From: DATFCK01 sp963728975
Lineage (GTDB): Bacteria > Verrucomicrobiota > Verrucomicrobiia > Chthoniobacterales > UBA10450
Direction: 5' to 3'
Assembly (NCBI GenBank): GCA_963728975.1
Contig: CAVSMF010000003.1
Coordinates: forward strand, 1-64,000
Length of the DNA: 64,000 nt
Numbering within the stretch: position 1 is the first letter of the stretch; the number at the start of each line of letters is the position of its first letter. The notes below the pieces were generated by a model that saw only the letters and a list, made by a program, of their open reading frames with translations, was not told the DNA's origin and did not search any database. A program made the translations under genes and the position numbers. Below are positions 51,518 to 60,368 of the stretch, one piece after another.

Positions 51518-52429
51518 ATGAAGAACGACTCCATCATTGGAGCCACCTGGCATATTCTGAAACAAACCGCAGCCGAATGGTGGAATGACAATACGTTTCG
51601 CCTCGCCGCTTCCCTCGCCTTTTACACGATTTTCTCGCTCGCGCCGGTGCTGCTAATTGCGGTCGGGGTCGCCAGTCTCTTTCTTTCCCGGGAGGCAGCG
51701 ATCCAGAAGATTGTTCAGGAAATGCAGGGATTAGTTGGGACCGAAGGGGCGAACACAGCGCGCCAGGTCCTCAGATCCTCCGGTGGTCTCGGTAAAGGTG
51801 TCTGGGCCATCACCGTGGGATTAGCGACCCTTTTCCTCGGCGCGTCGGCAGTGTTTGCGGAATTGCAGGCGGCGTTGAATCGAATCTGGGACGTGAAAGC
51901 GCAGGTCCGCCGCGGGCTCCTGCTCGATCTGGTTGTGGATCGGTTGCGCTCCTTTTCGATCGCGCTCGGTGTCGGTTTTTTACTTTTGGTTTCGCTGGCT
52001 CTAAGCGCGGCCGTGAGCGGACTCCAGGATTACCTGACCCACTGGATGCCGCGCGTGCCGTGGCTTTGGCAAGCAGCCAACAACGGCATCTCATTTTTCG
52101 TGGCCTGGCTGCTCTTCGCCATGATCTACAAATATCTCCCGGACGCTCGAATCGACTGGCGCGATGTTCGGATTGGCGCTGCTGTGACCGCGCTTTTGTT
52201 TACCGGCGGCAAGTATCTGATCGGAATGTACCTGGGCCGCACCGCAGTGGCCAGCGCGTTCGGCGCAGCCGGTTCCTTTGCGGTTCTGCTTATCTGGATC
52301 TATTACTCGGCCTTGATCAGCTTTTTCGGCGCTGAATTCACCGCGGTCTACGTGCGTTGGCGCGGGGCGCCAATTCAGCCGGAGGAGCACGCCACCCGGG
52401 TAGGGAAAAAGGAATCGAACGGCGCCTAA
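51518..52429 (+). CDS. YihY/BrkB-family inner-membrane protein
   Basis: The ATG at 51518 has AAGG close upstream and gives 303 aa; the frame opens earlier but not convincingly. Six or so transmembrane helices are visible. Family motifs: RLAASLAFYTIFSLAPVLLI, IWDVKAQVRRG, YKYLPDARIDWRDVRIGAAV, and ASAFGAAGSFAVLLIWIYYS followed by FFGAEF. The family is widespread and was once called ribonuclease BN or virulence factor BrkB; its transport or regulatory function is not settled. The gene is divergent from DUF72 and monocistronic. Confidence 0.92.
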   Translation: MKNDSIIGATWHILKQTAAEWWNDNTFRLAASLAFYTIFSLAPVLLIAVGVASLFLSREAAIQKIVQEMQGLVGTEGANTARQVLRSSGGLGKGVWAITVGLATLFLGASAVFAELQAALNRIWDVKAQVRRGLLLDLVVDRLRSFSIALGVGFLLLVSLALSAAVSGLQDYLTHWMPRVPWLWQAANNGISFFVAWLLFAMIYKYLPDARIDWRDVRIGAAVTALLFTGGKYLIGMYLGRTAVASAFGAAGSFAVLLIWIYYSALISFFGAEFTAVYVRWRGAPIQPEEHATRVGKKESNGA

Positions 52430-52608
52430 CCCCCCGGCGAACCGATCCCGGCTGGGGAGGAAACGCGGCAGAGAGCGCCGATCGTCTTTGTCATCGCCGG
52501 TTTCTATCGAATGCGCTTAATTTGCTCGGCAGCTTCGCTACCGCGCCGACATTCTAGCTGCGCGGGTTTAAATCAGGCCGGATTGCCAAGACTCTGGCAG
52601 TTTCCGGA

Positions 52609-53265
52609 TCAAAGCTGCGATGCAGTTGGACCGGCTCCGCGAGAAAGTGTTCTGTTTCGCGTCGGCTCGGTCGCGGGCACAGCGAGTTCTTCGGAAGGAA
52701 CACTTTCCAATCCCTCGACAGTATAGGCAGTTACGGCAAAGTACGTAATTGGCTGATCCAGAACGATGCTGACACTGGTCTGATTGCCGAGGATTTGTCT
52801 GGTCGAGTATTGCTGACTGGCGGTTCCCGAATAGAGAGCATAACCAACCACCGAATCGTCCGGGGACGGGTTCCAGAGCAAGGTTACCACGTTCGGTAAA
52901 AAGATCGGGTCGGGTATCGGCACGGGATTGAACGCGGGCGACTCATCAGCCGAACTCCCAGGCGCCTTGGGCGGCGCGCCAGCGGCATCGGGAACCGGCG
53001 CCAAAGCCGGAGTTGCGGTTTGCGCTTTTGCTCGTGCCGGTGCCGGTGCCGGTGTGGGAGAAAGCGAGGAAGTTGTCCCTGGAACCGTGGCGGCAATAGA
53101 GAAATCGGGTCCCGGCTCGGATTGAGCGGTTTGTCCGTAATTATAAATCACCATGACCGATTTTTTTGCATGGATGACCTGGACATCCTCGCTAGCGGCG
53201 GGAAAGGCGGAGGAGGCCCCGACGGCCAATCCTAGGATGATTACGGGTATTACTCGAAAATACAT
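52609..53265 (-). CDS. Secreted fibronectin-III-like protein
   Basis: The protein has 218 aa. A signal peptide (1-24, ending SAFPA) is followed by a Pro/Ala-rich linker (about residues 68-118) and a fibronectin type III-like domain (about 120-200: VTLLWNPSPDDSVVGYALYS, TSVSIVLDQPITYFAVTAYT, ESVPSEELAV). This domain typically mediates binding of surface proteins to carbohydrate or protein. No sorting signal is seen at the C-terminus. Partner genes are not adjacent. Confidence 0.75.
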   Translation of the reverse strand: MYFRVIPVIILGLAVGASSAFPAASEDVQVIHAKKSVMVIYNYGQTAQSEPGPDFSIAATVPGTTSSLSPTPAPAPARAKAQTATPALAPVPDAAGAPPKAPGSSADESPAFNPVPIPDPIFLPNVVTLLWNPSPDDSVVGYALYSGTASQQYSTRQILGNQTSVSIVLDQPITYFAVTAYTVEGLESVPSEELAVPATEPTRNRTLSRGAGPTASQL

Positions 53266-53791
53266 TAGATTAAAGATGGCGATTGGATTACGCGTGCTTT
53301 AGCGAGCCGGTGAAGTAATTGCAAGGATTTCCCAACGTTTAATTGAAATTCCTTAACCTTCCGTGGATTTACGTTTCCGTGCGAGTAGCAATCATCAACA
53401 GTGAGTCCAGTTGTAATTACCAAATTGACTAGAAATTAGAGTCGGATATCTCACCGAGAATGCGGAAATGCGGATCATTTTTATCGGTTAGAACCGATTT
53501 TCAGTTCGATCGGTCGACCGCAGTGGAAACAAACGATCGGTTGCCTGACAAAAGAGCGGAGCCAACCAGCGGTCGTAGACGTATTTCGACATACGATTTG
53601 CCCTTCCAGAAGAGGAGAGGGCGGGGATCCGATAGTCGCTCCCACGCCGGCTCTGCACGCCCATATTCCCGCAAGCCCAGCCCGTCGGATTGAGATAAGT
53701 TGCACCGGCTCAATCACCTATCGCGGCAGCAGAAATTTATATGTATAAAATCTCGCGCACCTTCTAGAATGTCTTGAAAAAGATCTATTCG
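53266..53791. other. Intergenic, no gene supported
   Basis: A 525-bp spacer between divergent secreted-protein genes. A small open frame (53460-53693) is antisense to others of the same size and has no ribosome-binding site. Promoters for both neighbours are expected here but none was identified with confidence. Confidence 0.4.
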
Positions 53792-55381
53792 ATGACACCC
53801 CGTACGTTCTCCCCCGTTCTATTCGTTGCTGTTTTTTCGATAGCTTTCGTTTGTCGCCCCATCCAGGGAGCCGATGTCTCGGCAACGTGGCTCGGTGCCA
53901 CCGGAAACTGGACCGAAGCCGCTAATTGGGATACCAACCCGGTTTACCCGAACAACGGCAGCGGCACGACCTTTGACGCCACCATCAACGGCGGAGACGT
54001 GACCCTCGATCAGAACATCACGCTTCAGCAGCTCTTCTATAATGGGGACAAACTGGAGGGTTCGTTCGATTTGCTTTTGAACGAGGGATTGACCTGGACC
54101 GGCGGCGAGATCGCGGGGTCCAGCGGCAGCAAAATCGATTTGGCGACAGGCTCGGTCTCGATGATCGCAGCTCCAGCCACCGGAACCGAAACCGACGCCA
54201 CGCTAAGCGGACGCGCAATTAACAATGGCGGCAGCGTCACCCAGAGCAAAGTGATAACGGGGATGGACGGCGTCATTACAAATATGGCCGGTGCAAGCTG
54301 GAATGCGGGGGCCGGTCTGGGAGAAATCACGGACCCTTTTACCGCTTTCGGGCCGACATTCAATAACGGCGGCAGTTACACCGCTGCCAATAATATCTCA
54401 GTCGGCGGTATTTTTAACAATACGGGCGGCGTAACGATACAACCCGATGCTTCCCTGTTCCTGATCGGGGGCGGCAATGCGACCGGCACCTTCAATGTGG
54501 GAGCGCAGGGAACTCTGGGCTTCGGCAAGGCGTTTTCTCCTTCCAATTCCTACACCCTGGGGACGGGCGCCATCATTACCGGAGCAGGAACGACCTCAAA
54601 TATCACGGCTCTTATCGTGGATGGGAACTGCCGGATTGAGACCAATTTTGTCAATAACGGTTCACTGACTGTGCATTCGGGGGCAACCGCCACGTTTACC
54701 GGCGGCTTTCAGGGTTATAACGGAATCGACGCGCACGGGCCGCTGGGAATCACCCTGGAAGGGGGCACCATCACGAGCAGCCAGACCCTCTTTACCGGAC
54801 AAGAGACGTTGCAGGGCTTCGGAGTGATCAACGGCGACGTCGTAGCTGGCAGCGAGGGGAATATTGCGCCTACCGGGACATTGACGATCAACGGATTTTT
54901 ATCGCTGGGACCCGCCACCTTTACCTTTATTCGTATTGGCGGCCTCACTCAGGGGACCGACTACGATCATCTGATAGTAAATGGCGCGCTGGATCTCGAT
55001 GGTCTGCTCTTTTTGGCCATGGCCAACGGTTTTGAAACTCAACTCGACGCCAGTCAGACCTTCGCCATCCTCAGTTCCAGCTCTTCCCTTAGCGGATTAT
55101 TCCTCAATGTCGCCAACGGGGATCGCTTGGAAACGAGCGATGGTCTCGCCAGTTTTCAGGTGAATTACGGCCCGGACAGCTCGTTCGGCGCAAACGAAGT
55201 GGTTTTAAGTAATCCGCTTCTGACCGCCGTGCCCGAGCCGCCGGCCCGGATCTTATTAATTGCCGGCATTGTTTTGGCCGGATTAATGAAAATTGGCCGA
55301 TCGTCGGATTCGTCCCGTCCCTGTTTCGCCATCGCCCGCTCGCGGACTGAAGGCTCCGCCAGGCGCGGGAGCGGCGTTTAA
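53792..55381 (+). CDS. Secreted beta-helix-like protein with PEP-CTERM-type signal
   Basis: The ATG at 53792 gives 529 aa (a TTG six codons upstream is an alternative). A signal peptide (1-26) is followed by TWLGATGNWTEAANWDTNPV, the opening of autotransporter/PEP-CTERM beta-helix proteins of Verrucomicrobia. A long Gly/Asn/Thr-rich region follows (FNNTGGVTIQPDASLFLIGG, INGFLSLGPATFTFI). The end has VPEPPARILLIAGIVLAGLM and a basic residue, the exosortase-type sorting signal. About 25 residues (SSDSSRPCFAIARSRTEG...) follow it, more than usual, and may be a read-through into repeat DNA. Confidence 0.8.
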   Translation: MTPRTFSPVLFVAVFSIAFVCRPIQGADVSATWLGATGNWTEAANWDTNPVYPNNGSGTTFDATINGGDVTLDQNITLQQLFYNGDKLEGSFDLLLNEGLTWTGGEIAGSSGSKIDLATGSVSMIAAPATGTETDATLSGRAINNGGSVTQSKVITGMDGVITNMAGASWNAGAGLGEITDPFTAFGPTFNNGGSYTAANNISVGGIFNNTGGVTIQPDASLFLIGGGNATGTFNVGAQGTLGFGKAFSPSNSYTLGTGAIITGAGTTSNITALIVDGNCRIETNFVNNGSLTVHSGATATFTGGFQGYNGIDAHGPLGITLEGGTITSSQTLFTGQETLQGFGVINGDVVAGSEGNIAPTGTLTINGFLSLGPATFTFIRIGGLTQGTDYDHLIVNGALDLDGLLFLAMANGFETQLDASQTFAILSSSSSLSGLFLNVANGDRLETSDGLASFQVNYGPDSSFGANEVVLSNPLLTAVPEPPARILLIAGIVLAGLMKIGRSSDSSRPCFAIARSRTEGSARRGSGV

Positions 55382-55408
55382 TAATCTCGATTTGTTCGCC
55401 GGCCTCCC

Positions 55409-55936
55409 TCAGCCGCGTAATGCCCGGGTAAAACGAATGAGATCGTCAGTCACTTGCCGGACGCGCTGCTCGATTTTTTTGTCGATCAGCGTATCTCCTT
55501 CGAACGCTTCGCTGGTTGCGTAGGCGAATCGGGGAATGATCACGGTGCGGAAATCGAGCATTAAACTGTTGGCGTAAGCCATAACCGACATGTAACTGTT
55601 CATTCCCCCGGCGGCACAAAGGAAGCCGACAATTTTGTCTTCCCACGCGCTGCCGGTCAATTCGATCATGTTCTTGGCCGCCGCGCTCACGTCAAAGTTA
55701 TAGACCGGAGCTGCGACAATGATGCCGTCGGCCGCTTCGATTGCCTTCTGCAAGTTCTGGGCGGCGGGGTTCAGATAGCATTTGTCAGCATCGCACAAAG
55801 GCAAATCGAGCGTGCTGATATCGATCCAATCGCATGCAACCTTTTGTTTCTGGAGATGTTCAAAAGCGATCCGGCCCAGGATCCGGCTGTTGCTTTCCGA
55901 ATTTCCGCTGGTGCTGATGACCAAATGCTTCGGCAT
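55409..55936 (-). CDS. NADPH-dependent FMN reductase-like flavoprotein
   Basis: The protein has 175 aa. The flavodoxin-like pattern MPKHLVISTSGNSESNSRIL (FMN phosphate loop), ADGIIVAAPVYNFDVSAAAK and GFLCAAGGMNSYMSVMAYA matches the NADPH-dependent FMN reductase / SsuE-ArsH-like family. It reduces flavin or quinone in the cytoplasm. It is convergent with the sorting-signal protein and has no operon partner. Confidence 0.88.
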   Translation of the reverse strand: MPKHLVISTSGNSESNSRILGRIAFEHLQKQKVACDWIDISTLDLPLCDADKCYLNPAAQNLQKAIEAADGIIVAAPVYNFDVSAAAKNMIELTGSAWEDKIVGFLCAAGGMNSYMSVMAYANSLMLDFRTVIIPRFAYATSEAFEGDTLIDKKIEQRVRQVTDDLIRFTRALRG

Positions 55937-56200
55937 GCTCTTTTAATTGATAAGGACGATTGGCGCCGCCGGGTTTTAACAGACACACAAATTGAGAAGA
56001 GGGAAGAGCTGAAATTCAAAATCTCGGATAGGATTCCAAATCCGATTTCTTCCACTCAATCCGCCCAATCTCCATCTCTATTCGTCACCGGCCTGACCGC
56101 GGTTCCCTGTTTCGGGATCGACGCGGGATGGTCTGCATCTCGAGACAACGCCACTTCGACTCTGTTGACCACGGCACGGAATTTGTTGGATTGTTGATTC

Positions 56201-57181
56201 ATGCTTTTATCAATCGTCCGTCGCGCCGCTCTGATTTGGTGCGGAATTACTGCCATCGGATTCACCGGTGCGGAAAGCGCCCGGGGAGCGGTCCGCCTTG
56301 ATGCTCTCGGAAGCTATCTGACTGCTCATGGATATGGCGGCTCCCAACTCGTTCGTCTGGGCAACTATTATCATCTGCCGATTTATTCAAACAGCCGGCC
56401 GGGCAATCTGGTTATCGATACCGGCGCACCCGCGACGATGATTTTTCGTTCCAGTGTAAAACGCCTTGGTTTGACGGAATCGAAAACCAAGAACCCGGTC
56501 AGCGGGGTGTTCGGAAAAAGCCGGCAGTTTTACAGCATCGCGACGATCAAGGAGCTGGTGGCTGGTAATTGTAAATTCACTAACGTTCCGGTGGCGATCG
56601 CTCCGGACGTGGGTCACGCCTCTGCTTATGGCACACCCAGCGGTTTTCTTGGGTTGCGCGAAATGATCGCGTTCGGCGCCATTCTCGATTTCCCGCATCG
56701 GATAATTTATCTGGCCCCGTCGCGGCGCGGTTCTGAGGTTGGCGCCGCCGTCCGCTCGCTGATGGTAAACCAGGGCTGGACCCCAATTGCTCTTTCGCTG
56801 TCGCGGAACCACTTGCGCGTTTCAGGCCGGCTGAATGACATTCCCTGTAATCTGATCGTTGACACCGGCGCCTATCTCACCACTCTGGACCGCAAGGTCG
56901 CTTCCCGCGCAAAACTGGGTCGCGAGCGAACGCATTTCACGGTGGAAGGAGTCGGAAACTCGGGCGGCAATGCCCTCCTGGGAACATTTTCGTCGCTTTG
57001 GGTCGGCAATTATCAAATCAAAAAAGGAAGCGTGATGGTGGCCGAGATGGACGCCGAAGCCCTGGGCCTGGGAACAAAATCTGAGGTGGGAGGTTTTCTC
57101 GGAATCGAATACCTGTCCATGAATTCGGCTATTTTCGATTTTATCTCCGGAACCCTCTACTTGCGCCCTGGTTCCCGATAA
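56201..57181 (+). CDS. Secreted retropepsin-like aspartyl protease
   Basis: The protein has 326 aa with a signal peptide (1-30, ending ARGA). Two aspartyl-protease half-sites are fused in tandem: VIDTGAPATMIF (Asp73) and IVDTGAYLTTLD (Asp221), each followed by a hydrophobic-Gly second motif (GFLGLREM; GGFLGIEYL). This is a single-chain pseudodimeric retropepsin-like protease (aspartyl_protease_2), periplasmic or secreted. The two catalytic aspartates are present, so it is probably active. It starts shortly upstream of the HD gene on the same strand. Confidence 0.87.
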   Translation: MLLSIVRRAALIWCGITAIGFTGAESARGAVRLDALGSYLTAHGYGGSQLVRLGNYYHLPIYSNSRPGNLVIDTGAPATMIFRSSVKRLGLTESKTKNPVSGVFGKSRQFYSIATIKELVAGNCKFTNVPVAIAPDVGHASAYGTPSGFLGLREMIAFGAILDFPHRIIYLAPSRRGSEVGAAVRSLMVNQGWTPIALSLSRNHLRVSGRLNDIPCNLIVDTGAYLTTLDRKVASRAKLGRERTHFTVEGVGNSGGNALLGTFSSLWVGNYQIKKGSVMVAEMDAEALGLGTKSEVGGFLGIEYLSMNSAIFDFISGTLYLRPGSR

Positions 57182-57223
57182 ACTGCATTTCCTCGTCCTA
57201 ATCTGCGGCTATCCTTTGATCCG

Positions 57224-57817
57224 ATGAACACTCTGTCCGACCGCGCCCTTTCCATCCTTCAGCAATGGGTCCAATCGGAGAGCCTCCGAAAACATTGCTA
57301 TGCCGTAGCCGATTCGATGAAACAATTCGCGCAGCTCCAGGGCGCGGATGCCGATCTATGGGAAGCGGTCGGGCTGCTGCACGATATGGATTACGAGCGC
57401 CATCCCAATCAGGAACAAAGCCCGGCCGAAGGCCATCCATTCGTGGCTGTAAAATGGCTGCGCGACCAGGGTTGGAGCGAGGAAATTTGCCGGGCGATTC
57501 TTTCCCACGCCGACTACGCCAATGTTTCGCGCCAGACGCCGCTCGAACGCGCACTCTACGCCGTGGACGAGCTGAGCAGTTTCGTCATTGCTGTCGCCCT
57601 GGTTAGGCCATCGAAACGCATCCAGGATGTCGATGTTGCCGCGGTGAAGAAAAAGATGAAAGACAAGGCGTTCGCTCGCGCGGTCAACCGCGACGATATC
57701 GTGCGCGGCGCCCAGGAATTGAATATGCCGCTCGACGATGTGATTGCCCAAATCATCACCGCGCTCACCGGCGATGCCCGGCGATTGGGCCTGGATGGCG
57801 CCCAACTTTCGTCATGA
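57224..57817 (+). CDS. HDIG-type HD-domain hydrolase
   Basis: The protein has 197 aa. HD-domain metal ligands: His24 in LRKHCYAVAD, His53-Asp54 in LLHDMDYERHP and His in ILSHADY (about 92), with a later Asp in AVDELSSFVIAVAL. Members hydrolyse phosphodiester or nucleotide phosphates. The specific substrate is unknown. It lies 42 bp after the aspartyl protease gene, so it may share a transcript. Confidence 0.85.
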   Translation: MNTLSDRALSILQQWVQSESLRKHCYAVADSMKQFAQLQGADADLWEAVGLLHDMDYERHPNQEQSPAEGHPFVAVKWLRDQGWSEEICRAILSHADYANVSRQTPLERALYAVDELSSFVIAVALVRPSKRIQDVDVAAVKKKMKDKAFARAVNRDDIVRGAQELNMPLDDVIAQIITALTGDARRLGLDGAQLSS

Positions 57818-57970
57818 TTCCTCAATGACGGTCGAACAACGTTTGGGGGCCGGGTGGGAGATCTATCAAATGTGGTGGACTTTCGTGCCGTTGCCGTAGA
57901 ATCCGCTTTACCAGCGATAAAGTTTTGCGACTATTGCGGCACCAGCGTTTCAGAATTCTGGATCACGCCC

Positions 57971-58072
57971 ATGTCAAAGGAGACTCTCAAAGCCATCATC
58001 GTCATTCTCATCGCCTTGGGTGTGCTTGCGACTCTTTTGGTCGTTGCCTATCACGCTCATCCGCATCCGTAA
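57971..58072 (+). CDS. Small single-pass membrane protein (33 aa)
   Basis: The ATG at 57971 gives MSKETLKAIIVILIALGVLA followed by a hydrophobic stretch and a His-rich end (AYHAHPHP). The charged N-terminus and single helix suggest an inner-membrane microprotein. The frame opens further upstream (57854) but that part is not coding-like. No clear ribosome-binding site. Confidence 0.5.
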   Translation: MSKETLKAIIVILIALGVLATLLVVAYHAHPHP

Positions 58073-58155
58073 GGTGGAGGCGGTTTCGCGTTTAGACCAT
58101 TCAATCGCATGGCATTCATTGCGGGGAGGTCCCTTCCCGCTTATGAGTCTGGGCG

Positions 58156-59442
58156 ATGAGTGAGGACCGAACGCCATTTGGAGCGCATGCGCTGGAACTT
58201 TTGCGTCGGGGCCCGTTCCGCCGTTACATCATTGGTTCGCTCGTTTCCGATACCGGCACCTGGATGCAAGTCATGGCCCAAGCCTGGGTAATGAGCACTC
58301 TCACTAATAAAGCCATCCTGCTTGGCCTGGTAAATTTATGCGCCGGCATACCCACGCTCCTTTTGACCATGCCGGGCGGTTCCGCCGCCGATCGCTACGA
58401 CAAACGTAAAATTCTCGTTGGAACACAAATTTGGCAGATCGGTTTGGCCATCGCGGTCGGCTGGCTGGTTTTTACCCATCGCATCCAGATCTGGCATATC
58501 CTTGTCACTGCGACTTTGTTGGGCGTGGCCATCGCTTTCGAGATGCCGGCTATTTCCGCTTTCGTTCCCGAACTGGTCCGACACGATCAAATCGGCGCCG
58601 CCATCGCCATGGATCGATCCGTTTTTCACGGATCGCGTCTGATCGGCCCGTCGTTTGCGGGCTGGCTGGTCAGCCAGTGGGGCGCGGCTTCGGCCTTTTT
58701 CTGCAATGCCGGTTCCTTCATCGCCTTGATTGTCGCAATCGTCTCGATCCCTCCCCGTAAAGCAGGGACGCAGGAAGAAGAGGAACAGAGGCGCAGCGGC
58801 ATCCTGGACGGATTCCGTTATGTGAAATCCGACCGGATCATGGTCCTGATGATCGCGCTCATTGCCCTCACCACCATCCTGGTGTTTCCGGTCATCTCGG
58901 TCATGCTCCCTTTGTATGTCCGCAATCTTCTCCATCTTGGAGCCGATCGGCTCGGCTTGCTCATGGCCATCTCCGGCACGGGCTCATTGGCCGGCTCGCT
59001 CGGGTTCCTCAGCATATCCCGGCATCATCGGTTCCAAATCATGACCGCTAACGCAATCGCCGTGGCCGCCGCCTTATTCTCGATGGCGCGCTCGCACAGC
59101 TTTTTTCTCACCGCCGCATCCATGGCATTCCTGGCGGTCGGATTGTCGATGAACTTCGCCCTGGCCAATACGATCGTGCAGGAACGCGCCCCTTCCCCGT
59201 TGCGGGGACGAATTTCGGCCGTGTTTGGCCTGAGCTTCTTCGGGCTCATGCCTATCGCGGGATTGGGCATTCCGGGCCTCTCGGACTTCATCGGTATGCG
59301 CCCCGCTCTTTCGGCGGCGGCAGCTGTATTCGGCGTTGGCGCATTCATCGTTTTGAACGCCGCCGGAAGAGAGGCTTGCGAGGAGCCGCGCCCGGAAGTT
59401 CCCGAAACAAAAGCCCCGGTAGAGCCGGTCATCGTTCCCTGA
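58156..59442 (+). CDS. MFS transporter (enterobactin-exporter-like, MFS_3)
   Basis: The protein has 428 aa and about twelve membrane helices. FRRYIIGSLVSDTGTWMQVM at the start and PGGSAADRYDKRKILVGTQI in loop 2-3 are the signature of the MFS_3/EntS-like group of drug and siderophore exporters. The substrate is unknown; direction is probably export by proton antiport. It ends 9 bp before the isomerase-like gene on the same strand. Confidence 0.9.
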   Translation: MSEDRTPFGAHALELLRRGPFRRYIIGSLVSDTGTWMQVMAQAWVMSTLTNKAILLGLVNLCAGIPTLLLTMPGGSAADRYDKRKILVGTQIWQIGLAIAVGWLVFTHRIQIWHILVTATLLGVAIAFEMPAISAFVPELVRHDQIGAAIAMDRSVFHGSRLIGPSFAGWLVSQWGAASAFFCNAGSFIALIVAIVSIPPRKAGTQEEEEQRRSGILDGFRYVKSDRIMVLMIALIALTTILVFPVISVMLPLYVRNLLHLGADRLGLLMAISGTGSLAGSLGFLSISRHHRFQIMTANAIAVAAALFSMARSHSFFLTAASMAFLAVGLSMNFALANTIVQERAPSPLRGRISAVFGLSFFGLMPIAGLGIPGLSDFIGMRPALSAAAAVFGVGAFIVLNAAGREACEEPRPEVPETKAPVEPVIVP

Positions 59443-59450
59443 CACAACCG

Positions 59451-60368
59451 ATGATTTCGTTTTCCACCTGCTGGAATTCCGGCCGACATACCGCGGGCGA
59501 CAGCATGCTGCGGGAAATCAAGGAACTGGGGTTCGATCAGGTTGAACTGGGCCATGGGATCCGGCTCTCGCTCATGCCCGGAATTCAACAGATGTTCGAA
59601 GCGGGCGAAATCCGTTTCAGCAGTCTGCACAACTTTTGTCCGTTGCCGGTCGAAGTGATGGGGGCGTCGCCGGATTGCTACCAGTTCTCGGCCGTCAATC
59701 CGAAGGAACGGGAGCGCGCGATCAAACAGACATTTCAGACAATTGATTTCGCTGCCCGCCTCGGGGCGCCTTTCGTCGTGCTTCATCTCGGCGAGGTCCG
59801 CATCGGCCCGGTAACCGATTCGCTGATTGCTCTGGCAAAAAATGGGAAACTGTTTTCTCGCGAATACGTCCGGAAAAAAATTCGTGCGGTAAAAAAGCGC
59901 GAGGCCGCCGCCGCTCCCTATCTGGAGCGGGTCCGGGAGGCGCTGCACCGCATTGTCGAGCATGCAGCTTCAAAAAACATCCGGCTGGGAATCGAAGGAC
60001 GCCGTGGCTACGAGGAAATTCCGTCGGAACGGGAACTGCCGCCCCTGATCGACGAATTGAACTCGCCTTTTGTCGGTTATTGGCATGATTTTGGGCACAT
60101 TCAGATCAAAGAGAATCTAGCCTTTGTCGATCACGCCGAATGGCTGCAAACCATCGGGGGACGCGCGTTTGGGTGTCACGTCCAGGATTGCATCTGGCCC
60201 GCCCAGGACCACCAGCCGCCCTTTACCGGGGACGTGGATTTGGACAAACTGGTTCCACTTCTTCCTCGAGACTGCCAGTTCGTTTGGGAAATGAGCCCCC
60301 GCAAAAAACCTGATGAGATCCGGGAGTCGGTGAAGCGATGGAATGAACGGTTCGGCAAGCGCAAATGA
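59451..60368 (+). CDS. Sugar phosphate isomerase/epimerase-like (AP endonuclease 2 fold)
   Basis: The ATG at 59451 gives 305 aa and lies 9 bp after the transporter stop; a longer frame overlaps that gene and is rejected. It is a TIM barrel with the xylose-isomerase-like pattern: SFSTCWNSGRHTAGDSMLRE, ELGFDQVELGHGIRLSLMPG, PFVVLHLGEVRIGPV, GIEGRRGYEEIPSERELPPL and GYWHDFGHIQIKENL. These enzymes isomerise or dehydrate sugars with a divalent metal. Its stop overlaps the next gene's start (ATGA), so it is translationally coupled to the flippase-like protein. Confidence 0.85.
   Translation: MISFSTCWNSGRHTAGDSMLREIKELGFDQVELGHGIRLSLMPGIQQMFEAGEIRFSSLHNFCPLPVEVMGASPDCYQFSAVNPKERERAIKQTFQTIDFAARLGAPFVVLHLGEVRIGPVTDSLIALAKNGKLFSREYVRKKIRAVKKREAAAAPYLERVREALHRIVEHAASKNIRLGIEGRRGYEEIPSERELPPLIDELNSPFVGYWHDFGHIQIKENLAFVDHAEWLQTIGGRAFGCHVQDCIWPAQDHQPPFTGDVDLDKLVPLLPRDCQFVWEMSPRKKPDEIRESVKRWNERFGKRK

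Noticed and set aside
53460..53693. Small open frames in the 53.3-53.8 kb spacer on both strands
   Set aside because: Overlapping frames of similar length on both strands without ribosome-binding sites are typical of GC-rich spacer DNA.
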